Shown piece after piece: positions 45,240-53,107 of a stretch of 64,000 nucleotides of DNA. A program made the translations under genes and the position numbers. Location of the stretch: contig QCNS01000004.1 of the NCBI GenBank assembly GCA_003210055.1, forward strand, positions 1 through 64,000, in the 5' to 3' direction. Numbering within the stretch: position 1 is the stretch's first letter; each line of letters starts with the position of its first letter. This DNA comes from SAR116 cluster bacterium AG-426-I14. GTDB taxonomy: Bacteria; Pseudomonadota; Alphaproteobacteria; Puniceispirillales; Marisalimonadaceae. The notes below the pieces were generated by a model that was given only the letters and a program-made list of their open reading frames with translations, was not told the origin of the DNA and searched no databases.

Positions 45240-46294
45240 TGACAGAAAATTATAAAATTCTTATTAAATCATTATTCATAGGTTTAATAGGTGGAATTTT
45301 ATTTAATTATTTACTATTGCCTTTACCTTGGATGTTAGGGCCTGCTTTTACAGTCGCTATTGCTGCATTATTTCGTATTAGAGTAAATGTAAGTAGAAAG
45401 TTTAGAATGCCCTTTGTAGCAATAACTGGTGTTTGGCTGGGAAGTTACTTTCAGCCAAGTTTATTAAATGAATTAAATGTTTGGATTATTTCTCTTGGGT
45501 TTTTGATTATATACGTCCCTTTTGCACATTTAGTTTCATTTAATATTTTGTATAAAATAAGAGGACTAAACCAGCCTGAGGCTTTTTTTATAGGTTCACC
45601 TGGTGGTTTATTAGAAATGACATTAGGTGCAGAAGAATGCAAAGCTAATTCTAAAAAGGTATCGCTAGTACATATGACAAGGATATTTTTAACAGTCATG
45701 ATAGTCCCTAATCTATTACTATTCATATTTCCTGGATCTTTCACGAGAGAACCAATTTGGCCTGATCTTGAAGGAAATATATTGCATATATTTGCTTTTG
45801 TTATTTTGATTCCGATTGGAACTTTTATTGGAAATAAAATAAATTTACCAGGTAGTCAGTTTTTTGGACCATTAATAATTAGTGCATTAATTCATGTGAC
45901 TGGAGTTTTTCAGTTAAATGCAAATATTACATTATTAATTATTTCTCAATTAATAATAGGTAGTTTTTTTGGTTCAAATATGAATGGTCTTACATGGAAA
46001 ATTGCAGGTAACTATGTTATAGATGCATTAACTGTAGTTTTTTCTCTTATTATTAGTTTTATACCTTTTGTATTTCTTCTTTATGCTATGACAACAATCA
46101 AACCAGAAGCAGTTATTCTGGCGTTTACCCCTGGAGGCGTAAATGAAATGGGGCTTCTTGCTGCCTTTCTAAACATTGAACCAGCTTATGTTGTAACTCA
46201 TCATTTATTTAGATTATGTACCGTATTATTTTTACTAATTTTTGCAAAAAAATATCTATATCCAAAATTTAAGAAATTAAGTAAACTAAATTGA
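45239..46294 (+). CDS. AbrB-family integral membrane protein (putative exporter or transporter)
   Basis: The 351-residue protein has about ten hydrophobic segments arranged as two AbrB-duplication halves. One half begins LPWMLGPAFTVAIAALF and contains GSPGGLLEMTLGAE; the second repeats the theme as FTPGGVNEMGLLAAFL. Such proteins are often labelled ammonia monooxygenase by mistake; their function is undefined, and transport of a small organic anion is a reasonable guess. The start ATG overlaps the LysR stop by one base. Given the desulfation operon opposite, an exporter of sulfate, an acid or a toxic intermediate could be tested. Confidence 0.8.
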   Translation: MTENYKILIKSLFIGLIGGILFNYLLLPLPWMLGPAFTVAIAALFRIRVNVSRKFRMPFVAITGVWLGSYFQPSLLNELNVWIISLGFLIIYVPFAHLVSFNILYKIRGLNQPEAFFIGSPGGLLEMTLGAEECKANSKKVSLVHMTRIFLTVMIVPNLLLFIFPGSFTREPIWPDLEGNILHIFAFVILIPIGTFIGNKINLPGSQFFGPLIISALIHVTGVFQLNANITLLIISQLIIGSFFGSNMNGLTWKIAGNYVIDALTVVFSLIISFIPFVFLLYAMTTIKPEAVILAFTPGGVNEMGLLAAFLNIEPAYVVTHHLFRLCTVLFLLIFAKKYLYPKFKKLSKLN

Positions 46295-46351
46295 TTTATT
46301 TTTTAAAAAAAAATAATGTTTTAAATACAACTATATTTTTAGGAGAACAAG

Positions 46352-47251
46352 TTGATTAAAGGTCTTATTTCACCAATATTATCACCATTCAATGAAGATT
46401 TAAGTTTTAATCAATCATTATATAATGAATTAGCAGAAGACTTACTTGCCAATGGATGTGCTGGTTTGGCCCCTTTTGGAACAACAGGTGAGGCTTTATC
46501 AATAGGAAATGAAGAGAGAATTAGAGCTCTTCAAGGGTTAATTGATTCAGGAATTGATCCCAGCATAATGATACCTGGAACAGGATTATGTAATATAACA
46601 GATACTATAAAAATGAGTAAGCATGCTCTTGATTTAGGTTGTCATGGTATAATGACTTTACCACCCTTTTATTTTAAAGGAATGTCCGATGAAGGTCTTT
46701 TTAATTATTTTGAAAAGCTAATAGAGGGAATTAATCATCAGAGTTTAAAAATTTATTTGTATCATATTCCTCAAGTATCAGGAGTTGGGCTATCAATTGA
46801 ACTGGTTAAAAAACTCAAAAAAACTTTTCCAAACATAGTGGTAGGTATAAAAGATAGTTCAGGAGAATGGAAAAATACGAAAGCATTGCTTGGTATTGAT
46901 GAATTGATTGTTTATCCAGGCGCAGAATTACCAGTTATTGATGCCATCAAATTAGGTGCGCCGGGATGTATCTCAGCAACAGCTAACTTAAATTCTTCGG
47001 ACATCGCGAAAGTGATAAATTTGTGTCATGACAATGAATGGAATAATGCTGAAGAGTTACATAAAAAAGTAAAAAGTGTAAGAATGTTATTTCAAGATTA
47101 CGCTCCGATTCCAGCTCAAAAAAGACTTCTTGCAATGAAAACAGGTAATGATATTTGGTCTATTGTCAGACCACCTCTGTTATCAATGTCAAAAGAAAAA
47201 GGTCAAGAACTTGCAAAAGAACTTAATGATAATTACGGATACTCCTTTTAG
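46352..47251 (+). CDS. Dihydrodipicolinate synthase/KDG-aldolase family protein
   Basis: The 299-residue protein has the full DapA-family catalytic set: GTTGE at 43-47, Tyr137 in LYHIP and the Schiff-base Lys167 in VGIKDSSG. A TTG start at 46352 has AGGAG upstream. The HIP motif after the tyrosine and absence of lysine-pathway neighbours favour a catabolic 2-keto-3-deoxy-acid aldolase or dehydratase. It lies 57 bases after the AbrB-like gene and may belong to the same LysR-controlled group. It would offer a class I aldolase route beside the class II HpaI-type enzyme. Confidence 0.82.
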   Translation: MIKGLISPILSPFNEDLSFNQSLYNELAEDLLANGCAGLAPFGTTGEALSIGNEERIRALQGLIDSGIDPSIMIPGTGLCNITDTIKMSKHALDLGCHGIMTLPPFYFKGMSDEGLFNYFEKLIEGINHQSLKIYLYHIPQVSGVGLSIELVKKLKKTFPNIVVGIKDSSGEWKNTKALLGIDELIVYPGAELPVIDAIKLGAPGCISATANLNSSDIAKVINLCHDNEWNNAEELHKKVKSVRMLFQDYAPIPAQKRLLAMKTGNDIWSIVRPPLLSMSKEKGQELAKELNDNYGYSF

Positions 47252-47265
47252 GTTAATTTAACTTA

Positions 47266-47679
47266 ATGCAAAATTCTCAAAAATTAATCCCACCTTTATC
47301 TGGCAAGTGTCATTGTGGGAAAATAGAGTTTGAACTTATGTGTCATTTGAAGGATTTGAAAAGATGTAATTGTTCTCATTGCAGAAGAAAAGGTTTTGTC
47401 ATGACTACAGTTAAATTAGATGAATTCAAATTAATATCAGGAAAAAAAGATTTAATGGTTTACAAATGGAATACTAAAATTGCTAAACATTACTTTTGTA
47501 AACATTGTGGTATAAATACTCACCATCAAAGAAGATCAAAACCTAATGAATATGGTGTAAATATCGGATGTTTAGAAGGCTTTAAAATGGAATGGATAGA
47601 AAATGTAAAATATACTGAAGGAGTAAAATTTTCACTTGAAGATAAAACTAAAATTGATGCTTCTATTTATGAAAAATAA
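47266..47679 (+). CDS. GFA/CENP-V family zinc protein
   Basis: The 137-residue protein carries the zinc pattern of the glutathione-dependent formaldehyde-activating (GFA) family: Cys15 and Cys17 in GKCHCGKIEFE, Cys34, Cys36 and Cys39 in RCNCSHCR, and Cys78 and Cys81 in FCKHCG. Most members are not proven formaldehyde enzymes, so only the fold is secure. It lies 14 bases after the DapA-family gene on the same strand and ends convergently with the threonine-synthase-like gene. A role with an aldehyde released by the neighbouring aldolases is possible but speculative. Confidence 0.82.
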   Translation: MQNSQKLIPPLSGKCHCGKIEFELMCHLKDLKRCNCSHCRRKGFVMTTVKLDEFKLISGKKDLMVYKWNTKIAKHYFCKHCGINTHHQRRSKPNEYGVNIGCLEGFKMEWIENVKYTEGVKFSLEDKTKIDASIYEK

Positions 47680-47683
47680 AGCC

Positions 47684-48904
47684 TCAACGCTTAAAATCTG
47701 AAAAGTTAATTTTTGAATTCTTATCAATAAAGTTACTCACTTCTGGTAAAGGGTATTTTAATCCAGATGCACAATTAAATAAGACAACTTTATCAGTATT
47801 TTTAATAATACCCTTATGTAATGATTTTTTAAAAGCTGCATATGTAGCAGCACCTTCTGGACATAACAACATGCCATCATTTTGAGAAATTTCATCTCTC
47901 GATTTTAATATCTCTTTGTCACTTACAGTTATAGAAAATCCATTGCTTTCATTTACTGCTCTAATAATTAAAAAATCACCGACTGCAATTGGTACCCTTA
48001 TTCCTGCAGCAATTGTATTTGCACCTTGCCATAATTCTGCAAATTCTTTTCCTTCTTTCCAAGCCTTGTATATCGGAGCACATCCTTCAGATTGTACAGC
48101 AACCATTTTTGGAAGTTTTTTTTCTATCCATCCTAATTCTAATAACTCTGCAAATGCTTTCCACATGCCTATTAAACCAGTACCTCCTCCAGTTGGATAG
48201 AAAATTACATCAGGCAGTTCCCAATTAAACTGTTCTGCCAATTCTAAACCCATAGTTTTTTTGCCTTCAATTCTATAAGGTTCTTTTAAAGTTGATACAT
48301 CAAACCAGTTTGCTTCATTTTTACCTTCTAAAACTAATTTTCCGCATTCATTTATTAAACCATTAACTAAGTATGTATCCGCTCCAAGCGATTGTATTTC
48401 TCGAATATTTATTTCAGGAGTATCATCAGGACAAAATACTGTTGATTTTATATTGGCCTTAGAAGCGTAGGCGGCTAGTGCAGCACCTGCATTACCATTT
48501 GTTGGTATTGCTAAATGCTTTAATTTTAGCTGTTTTGCCATTGATACAGCTAAGCATAATCCCCTTGCTTTAAAAGAGGCTGTTGGCAAAACACCCTCGT
48601 CCTTGACAATTAATTCACCTTTAAAATTAATGTTATTTTTACTATTATCAAGACTTATTAATGGTGTTTGAACCTCTCCTAGAGAAATTCTATTTTCTTT
48701 ATCTACTGGTAAAAGAAATGCATATCTCCAGAGACCTTCGATTTCATTTAATTTTAAATCATTTTTTTGAATGTCTTTTTTAATCTCTTTCAAATCATAT
48801 CTGACTAAAAGTGGTTTACCAACATTTGACAAACCATGTACTTGATTTTTTTCTTTTTTTTCACCAGTTAAAGCACATTCTAGATGAGTAACATAATTTT
48901 TCAT
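47684..48904 (-). CDS. Threonine synthase-like PLP-dependent enzyme
   Basis: The 406-residue protein belongs to the fold-type II PLP family. The cofactor lysine is Lys112 in LPTASFKARG, and the phosphate loop is YPTGGGTGLIGMWKAF. The N-terminal LECALTGEK and the LLCPEGAATYAA block match threonine-synthase-like proteins of about 400 residues. It may be the housekeeping threonine synthase or a dehydratase/lyase acting on a substituted serine or threonine. No threonine operon genes are near. Its spacer upstream (125 bases) is shared with the fbpB gene, which is divergent. Confidence 0.82.
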   Translation of the reverse strand: MKNYVTHLECALTGEKKEKNQVHGLSNVGKPLLVRYDLKEIKKDIQKNDLKLNEIEGLWRYAFLLPVDKENRISLGEVQTPLISLDNSKNNINFKGELIVKDEGVLPTASFKARGLCLAVSMAKQLKLKHLAIPTNGNAGAALAAYASKANIKSTVFCPDDTPEINIREIQSLGADTYLVNGLINECGKLVLEGKNEANWFDVSTLKEPYRIEGKKTMGLELAEQFNWELPDVIFYPTGGGTGLIGMWKAFAELLELGWIEKKLPKMVAVQSEGCAPIYKAWKEGKEFAELWQGANTIAAGIRVPIAVGDFLIIRAVNESNGFSITVSDKEILKSRDEISQNDGMLLCPEGAATYAAFKKSLHKGIIKNTDKVVLFNCASGLKYPLPEVSNFIDKNSKINFSDFKR

Positions 48905-49029
48905 AAACTATAAAATTGAAAGTAATTTTTTAAAATTATTCTATATAAATTTCATAAAATCTGTTAGTTAATTTTTAAAAGAATTTACTTATAAAATATT
49001 TAAGCGTAATTAATTTCGGATTTAATTCA

Positions 49030-50658
49030 TTGATAAACTTAATTAGAAATCAGATTTTTTATTTTTTAAATAATAAGTGGTTAATGTTTTCTTTTGTAAT
49101 AGTTTTTATTTTGGTATGTCCTATATTATCTATATTTATATCATCTCTTAAATTTGATTTAAATACATGGAGCCATTTAGTTTCAACTAAACTAGGATTA
49201 TATACTTGGAATACAATAACTCTTTTATTAGGTGTTGGTTTAACTTCTCTGTTCATTGGATTAACATCAGCATGGATTATAGCAAATTACAATTTCCCCT
49301 TTTCAAAAATATTAGAATGGGCACTAATTTTACCATTGGCTATTCCTCCTTATATTGTAGCTTATTCATATACAGATTTTTTGGAATATAGTGGATACAT
49401 TCAAACTTTCATTAGAGATATATTTTTATTTAAAACCTCTAAAGAATATTATTTTCCAGAAATAAGATCGATGGGTGGAGCAATTTTTGTTATGTCTTTT
49501 GTCCTTTACCCTTATATATATCTCATTTCAAAACTTGCTTTTTTATCTACACCAATAAGTTTATATGAACTTGCTAAAATGCATGGAAAATCATCTTTTT
49601 TTAACGTAGCACTTCCTATGTCAAGGCCAGCTATTGTAGCAGGATTGTCTTTAGTCTTAATGGAAACTATATCTGACTTTGGAACAGTCGAGTTTTTTGC
49701 TGTTGAAACTCTAACTCTTGGAATATTTAACCTGTGGTTAGGAATGAATGATTTTGCCGCTGCATCTCAGGTTGCAATCGTTTCCTTCACATTTATCATT
49801 ATTTTACTGGGTATTGAATTAACCGCAAGAAAAAGACAAAAATTTCATGACTATCAAATAAAAAACATAAAGTTCAGAACTAAGCTAAATTTTTATCAAA
49901 GTTTACTGGCTATATCGATTTGTTTTATTCCCTTATTCTTTGGATTTATACTTCCTGTTTTAATTTTGATAGAACAAGGCTCAACAGATACAACTAATTT
50001 TTCTACCCTCTTAGAAATAAGTATAAATACTCTTACGATTGCTGGAATTAGTGCAATCATAATTGTTTTTATTTCTGCGTTTTTAGCTCTTACAGTCAAC
50101 TTTAAAGGAAACAAAATATTTCCTTTTTTTGCAACTGCTGCTGGTAGTGGATATGCATTTCCCGGTGTAATGATAGCTTTAGGAACAACTTATTTTTTTA
50201 GCTTGATTCAAAACATAAATTTTATGAATAGTTTTACTATTATTGGTACATTTATAGCTTTAATATTTGCATATATTTCGAGATTTAATGCAATAGGTTA
50301 TGGATCAATAAATACAGGAATAATGAGAATGACACCAAGTTTAATGGAAGCAAGCATTACTATGGGATACTCTTATGAAAGAAGTATACTTAAAATTGTT
50401 TTCCCAATAATAAAACCTTCTTTTTTGGTTGCAGGAATATTATCATTCGTTGAAATTGCTAAAGAATTGCCAATAACTTTACTTTTAAGACCTTTTAATT
50501 TTGAAACTTTGTCTACATATGTTTACCAATACGCAAAAGATGAAATGTTTGAAGATTCTGCATATGCAGCTTTACTTATCGTTTTCGTTGGTCTAATACC
50601 TATATTTCTTCTAAATAAAGCTCTGAAAACGCAAAACTTTTTTAATAATAAAAAGTAA
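49030..50658 (+). CDS. fbpB: Ferric iron ABC transporter permease, duplicated FbpB type
   Basis: The 542-residue protein is a fused double permease with about 12 hydrophobic helices. Two EAA-type loops appear: LYELAKMHGKSSFFNVALPMSRPAI near residue 180 and LMEASITMGYSYERSILKIVFPIIKP near residue 440. This is the usual architecture for ferric iron transporters partnered by FbpA, which lies about 1.4 kb downstream on the other strand. The start is a TTG at 49030 with CGGA nine bases upstream. No ATPase (fbpC) is in the window. I see no Fur box in the 125 bases upstream. The fur gene follows after 65 bases. Confidence 0.88.
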   Translation: MINLIRNQIFYFLNNKWLMFSFVIVFILVCPILSIFISSLKFDLNTWSHLVSTKLGLYTWNTITLLLGVGLTSLFIGLTSAWIIANYNFPFSKILEWALILPLAIPPYIVAYSYTDFLEYSGYIQTFIRDIFLFKTSKEYYFPEIRSMGGAIFVMSFVLYPYIYLISKLAFLSTPISLYELAKMHGKSSFFNVALPMSRPAIVAGLSLVLMETISDFGTVEFFAVETLTLGIFNLWLGMNDFAAASQVAIVSFTFIIILLGIELTARKRQKFHDYQIKNIKFRTKLNFYQSLLAISICFIPLFFGFILPVLILIEQGSTDTTNFSTLLEISINTLTIAGISAIIIVFISAFLALTVNFKGNKIFPFFATAAGSGYAFPGVMIALGTTYFFSLIQNINFMNSFTIIGTFIALIFAYISRFNAIGYGSINTGIMRMTPSLMEASITMGYSYERSILKIVFPIIKPSFLVAGILSFVEIAKELPITLLLRPFNFETLSTYVYQYAKDEMFEDSAYAALLIVFVGLIPIFLLNKALKTQNFFNNKK

Positions 50659-50723
50659 TTTTTTTTTTTCTTGTATTTTTTCTTAGTTTGTAATTATTCT
50701 AATGTTTAAGAAAGGAACGAGAG

Positions 50724-51134
50724 TTGCCAGAATTATACGACAAATGTTTGAAAGTTGGACTAAGAATGACTTTACCAAGAAAAATTATTCTTGAAGTCAT
50801 TGAAGATTCTGAAGATCATCCAGACGTAGAAGAAATGTACAGAAGAGCCGTTGAAAGGGACAAAACAATTTCAATAGCTACTGTTTATAGAACAATTAAA
50901 CTGTTTGAAGAAGCGGGTATAATTGAACGTTTAGATATTGGAGATGGACGAGCTAGATACGAAGAAGCTGGAGAACATCATGAGCACCTTGTTGACGTTG
51001 AAACTGGAGAGATTATAGAATTCCAAGATAACGAATTAGAAGAAATGAAAAAAGCTGTAGCTCTTAAAATGGGTTATGAGCTTGTAGATCATAGATTAGA
51101 GTTATTTGGAAAAAAAATTAAGCAAAATTCATAA
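50724..51134 (+). CDS. fur: Fur-family metalloregulator
   Basis: The 136-residue protein has the Fur winged-helix region, with GLRMTLPRKIILEVIEDSEDHPDVEEMYRRA and ISIATVYRTIKLFEEAGIIERLD, and the metal-binding EAGEHHEHLVDVETGEIIEF dimer region. It lacks the C-terminal CxxC zinc pairs, as alphaproteobacterial Fur/Mur proteins often do. The start is a TTG at 50724 after AAAGGAACGAGAG. Because several Fur-type boxes surround it, it is the likely local iron regulator. In many alphaproteobacteria the same branch is a manganese sensor (Mur), so the metal should be treated as open. Confidence 0.9.
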   Translation: MPELYDKCLKVGLRMTLPRKIILEVIEDSEDHPDVEEMYRRAVERDKTISIATVYRTIKLFEEAGIIERLDIGDGRARYEEAGEHHEHLVDVETGEIIEFQDNELEEMKKAVALKMGYELVDHRLELFGKKIKQNS

Positions 51135-51202
51135 TTAAAGACTGAATTTTGATAAAATTTCTTTTTGTTAAACGTTGCATAATATACTTTTTATGATATA
51201 TT

Positions 51203-51221
51203 AAGAATGATTATCATTATC
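51203..51221. promoter_or_regulatory. Fur box before the SDR gene
   Basis: AAGAATGATTATCATTATC matches 17 of 19 positions of the inverted Fur consensus GATAATGATTATCATTATC. It ends 10 bases before the SDR ATG, so bound Fur would block the promoter or ribosome site. It is the only such site near the SDR gene. Confidence 0.78.
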
Positions 51222-51231
51222 AAATAGGATT

Positions 51232-51963
51232 ATGGAAAGCAAACTTATTATTTTGACTGGTGGAAGCCGAGGAATTGGACATGAAACATCAAAGATGTTT
51301 TGGGAAAATGGTTGGGAAGTTATTACATGTTCAAGAACTCCTGTAGCTCCTCAATGCCCATGGACAAAAAATAAGCAGAATCATTTTCAAATTGATCTAG
51401 AAAACTTAGAAACTTTGGAAAATTCACTTACCCAACTTGTAGAGTTTTTAAATGGGAGACCAGTAAAAGCCCTAATAAATAATGCAGCTATTTCACCTAA
51501 GAGTCAAAGTAACGAAAGATTGAGTTTTGTAGATACACCGATTCAACTATGGCAAAAAGTATTTAATGTTAACTTTTTTGCACCGATAATGATTTCAAAA
51601 GCAATTATAAATAACTTAAAATTAGCTGAAGGTATGGTGATAAATATTACTTCAATAGCCAGTGACATGGTTCATGAATTTGCAGGACCTGCTTATGCCA
51701 CCTCTAAAGCTGCTCTTAAATCTCTCACTAGAGAAATGGCTGCTGATCTGAGTAAGTACGGTATTAGAGTAAATGCAATTGCACCAGGCGAAATTGAAAC
51801 AAGTATGATAACTCAAGATAGTAAACGTCTTATTAAAAGTATACCTATGGGAAGATTTGGTAAACCAGAAGAAGTTGCTGCGGTCATTCATTCGATGTGC
51901 TCAGATTCTTTTTCCTATGTAAATGGAACAGAAATTGAGATTAATGGTGGACAAAAAGTATAA
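51232..51963 (+). CDS. Short-chain dehydrogenase/reductase under Fur control
   Basis: The 243-residue protein is a classical SDR. The NAD(P) motif is TGGSRGIG at 9-16, NNAA appears near 83-86, the catalytic serine is in NITSIAS and the Tyr155/Lys159 pair is in PAYATSKAA. A Fur box overlaps its upstream region. The substrate is unknown; the Fur box suggests a role in iron limitation, for instance in siderophore-like or lipid metabolism. A 47-residue membrane protein gene overlaps its 3' end. Its neighbours are the fur gene and fbpA. Confidence 0.88.
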   Translation: MESKLIILTGGSRGIGHETSKMFWENGWEVITCSRTPVAPQCPWTKNKQNHFQIDLENLETLENSLTQLVEFLNGRPVKALINNAAISPKSQSNERLSFVDTPIQLWQKVFNVNFFAPIMISKAIINNLKLAEGMVINITSIASDMVHEFAGPAYATSKAALKSLTREMAADLSKYGIRVNAIAPGEIETSMITQDSKRLIKSIPMGRFGKPEEVAAVIHSMCSDSFSYVNGTEIEINGGQKV

Positions 51964-52087
51964 AATCTTTCAATCAAAAAAATTGAAAATCATTGGAACT
52001 GCAGCGTTTTTATTTTTTTTAATAAAAGGCATTTTATGGCTAGTTCTTGGTGGTTCCCTTATAACATATTTTTTTACAGATTTTTAA
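51944..52087 (+). CDS. Small membrane protein of 47 residues overlapping the SDR gene
   Basis: A previously easy-to-miss frame starts ATG GTG at 51944, inside the last codons of the SDR gene in a different phase, and stops with TAA at 52085-52087. The product begins MVDKKYKIFQSKKLK, a basic stub, followed by one long hydrophobic region from about residue 16 to 43 containing FLIKGILWLVLGG. It fills the space up to the convergent fbpA stop with two bases to spare. Coupling to the Fur-controlled SDR transcript is likely. Small proteins with a KGxLWL motif are plausible inner-membrane components; function is unknown. A GTG at 51947 is an alternative start. Confidence 0.62.
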   Translation: MVDKKYKIFQSKKLKIIGTAAFLFFLIKGILWLVLGGSLITYFFTDF

Positions 52088-52089
52088 AT

Positions 52090-53106
52090 TTACCAGTATA
52101 CTGTATCTATTATTTCTTGTGCTTTAGGAGACAAAATAGCTATTTCTTCAATTAATAATTTATCTTCTCTAAATGAACCAAGAGCTTTTAATTTTTTTGG
52201 TGTTTCAAACTTTGAACTAATGGGATATTCATAATTAACATCACCATAAAGTTTTTGTGCTTCTTTACTTACTAAAAATTCCAAAAACTTTATAGCCTCA
52301 TCTTTTCGTTTTGAATGTTTTACAACTCCACCACCAGAAATATTTATATGGGCTCCCCTATCATTTTTTTCTTGATTAGGGAATATTATTCTTGCTGACT
52401 TTGCCCATTCTTTATGTTCTTTTTTATCTGAATATGTAAGTTTTCCATAATAATAATGATTAATTATAACAATTTCACACTCACCAGAGTAAATCGATTT
52501 AATTTGGGATCTGTCATTACCTTGAGGTCTTTTTGCTAAATTTTTAACAAAGCCTCTAGCCCACTCTAGAGCCTTATCAAAACCATGAGTTGCAATTAAA
52601 GATGACATAAGGGCTCTATTGTAAACGTGACTTCCAGGTCTAGAACAAACTTTTCCTCTCCACTTAGGGTCAGCTAAATCTTCATATCTTTTGATTTCAC
52701 CTTTTTTTATAGATGATTTTGAAACGGCAATAACTCTTGAACGTTTTGACAATCCGAACCATGTTCCATCATCACTTCTTAGATGTTTAGGAATATTTTT
52801 GTTGAGAACTTGAGAGTTAATTTTTGCTAGTAAATTTTTATCTTTGTATATATATAATCTTCCTATATCTACTGTTAATATTAAATCAGCAGTTGTATTT
52901 TTGCCCTCAGAAGCAAGACGTTGAGCCAGGCCTTTGGAGGCATAAACAACATTTAGCTTAACCCCCGTTTTTTTAGTGTAGGCATCTAAAAATGGTTTTA
53001 AAAGATATGGTTGTCTATGTGAATAAATATTTAACTCATTAGAAAAAGATGAGTTTGAAAAATTAGTTATAAAAATAATAAATAAACATAAATTTATAAA
53101 TTTCAT
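52090..53106 (-). CDS. fbpA: Ferric iron ABC transporter substrate-binding protein
   Basis: The 338-residue protein has a Sec signal peptide ending near SFSNE (about residue 23) and then ELNIYSHRQPYLLKPFLDAYTKKTG, typical of FbpA/FutA. The NHYYYGKL segment supplies the iron-binding tyrosines of this family. It delivers ferric iron in the periplasm to the FbpB permease encoded at 49030. Its start lies one base after the stop of the fatty-acid-hydroxylase-like gene, so the two are co-transcribed. The 3' end is convergent with the 47-residue membrane protein. Confidence 0.91.
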   Translation of the reverse strand: MKFINLCLFIIFITNFSNSSFSNELNIYSHRQPYLLKPFLDAYTKKTGVKLNVVYASKGLAQRLASEGKNTTADLILTVDIGRLYIYKDKNLLAKINSQVLNKNIPKHLRSDDGTWFGLSKRSRVIAVSKSSIKKGEIKRYEDLADPKWRGKVCSRPGSHVYNRALMSSLIATHGFDKALEWARGFVKNLAKRPQGNDRSQIKSIYSGECEIVIINHYYYGKLTYSDKKEHKEWAKSARIIFPNQEKNDRGAHINISGGGVVKHSKRKDEAIKFLEFLVSKEAQKLYGDVNYEYPISSKFETPKKLKALGSFREDKLLIEEIAILSPKAQEIIDTVYW

Positions 53107-53107
53107 T

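Noticed and set aside
50693-50712. TTAG-N12-CTAA inverted repeat before fur as an Irr or Mur box
   Set aside because: Only four bases per arm match and the core differs from the known Irr, RirA and Mur motifs, so chance is likely in AT-rich DNA.
51145-51170. Possible terminator after fur (AATTTT/AAAATT stem followed by T-rich bases)
   Set aside because: The stem is short and purely AT, too weak to call.
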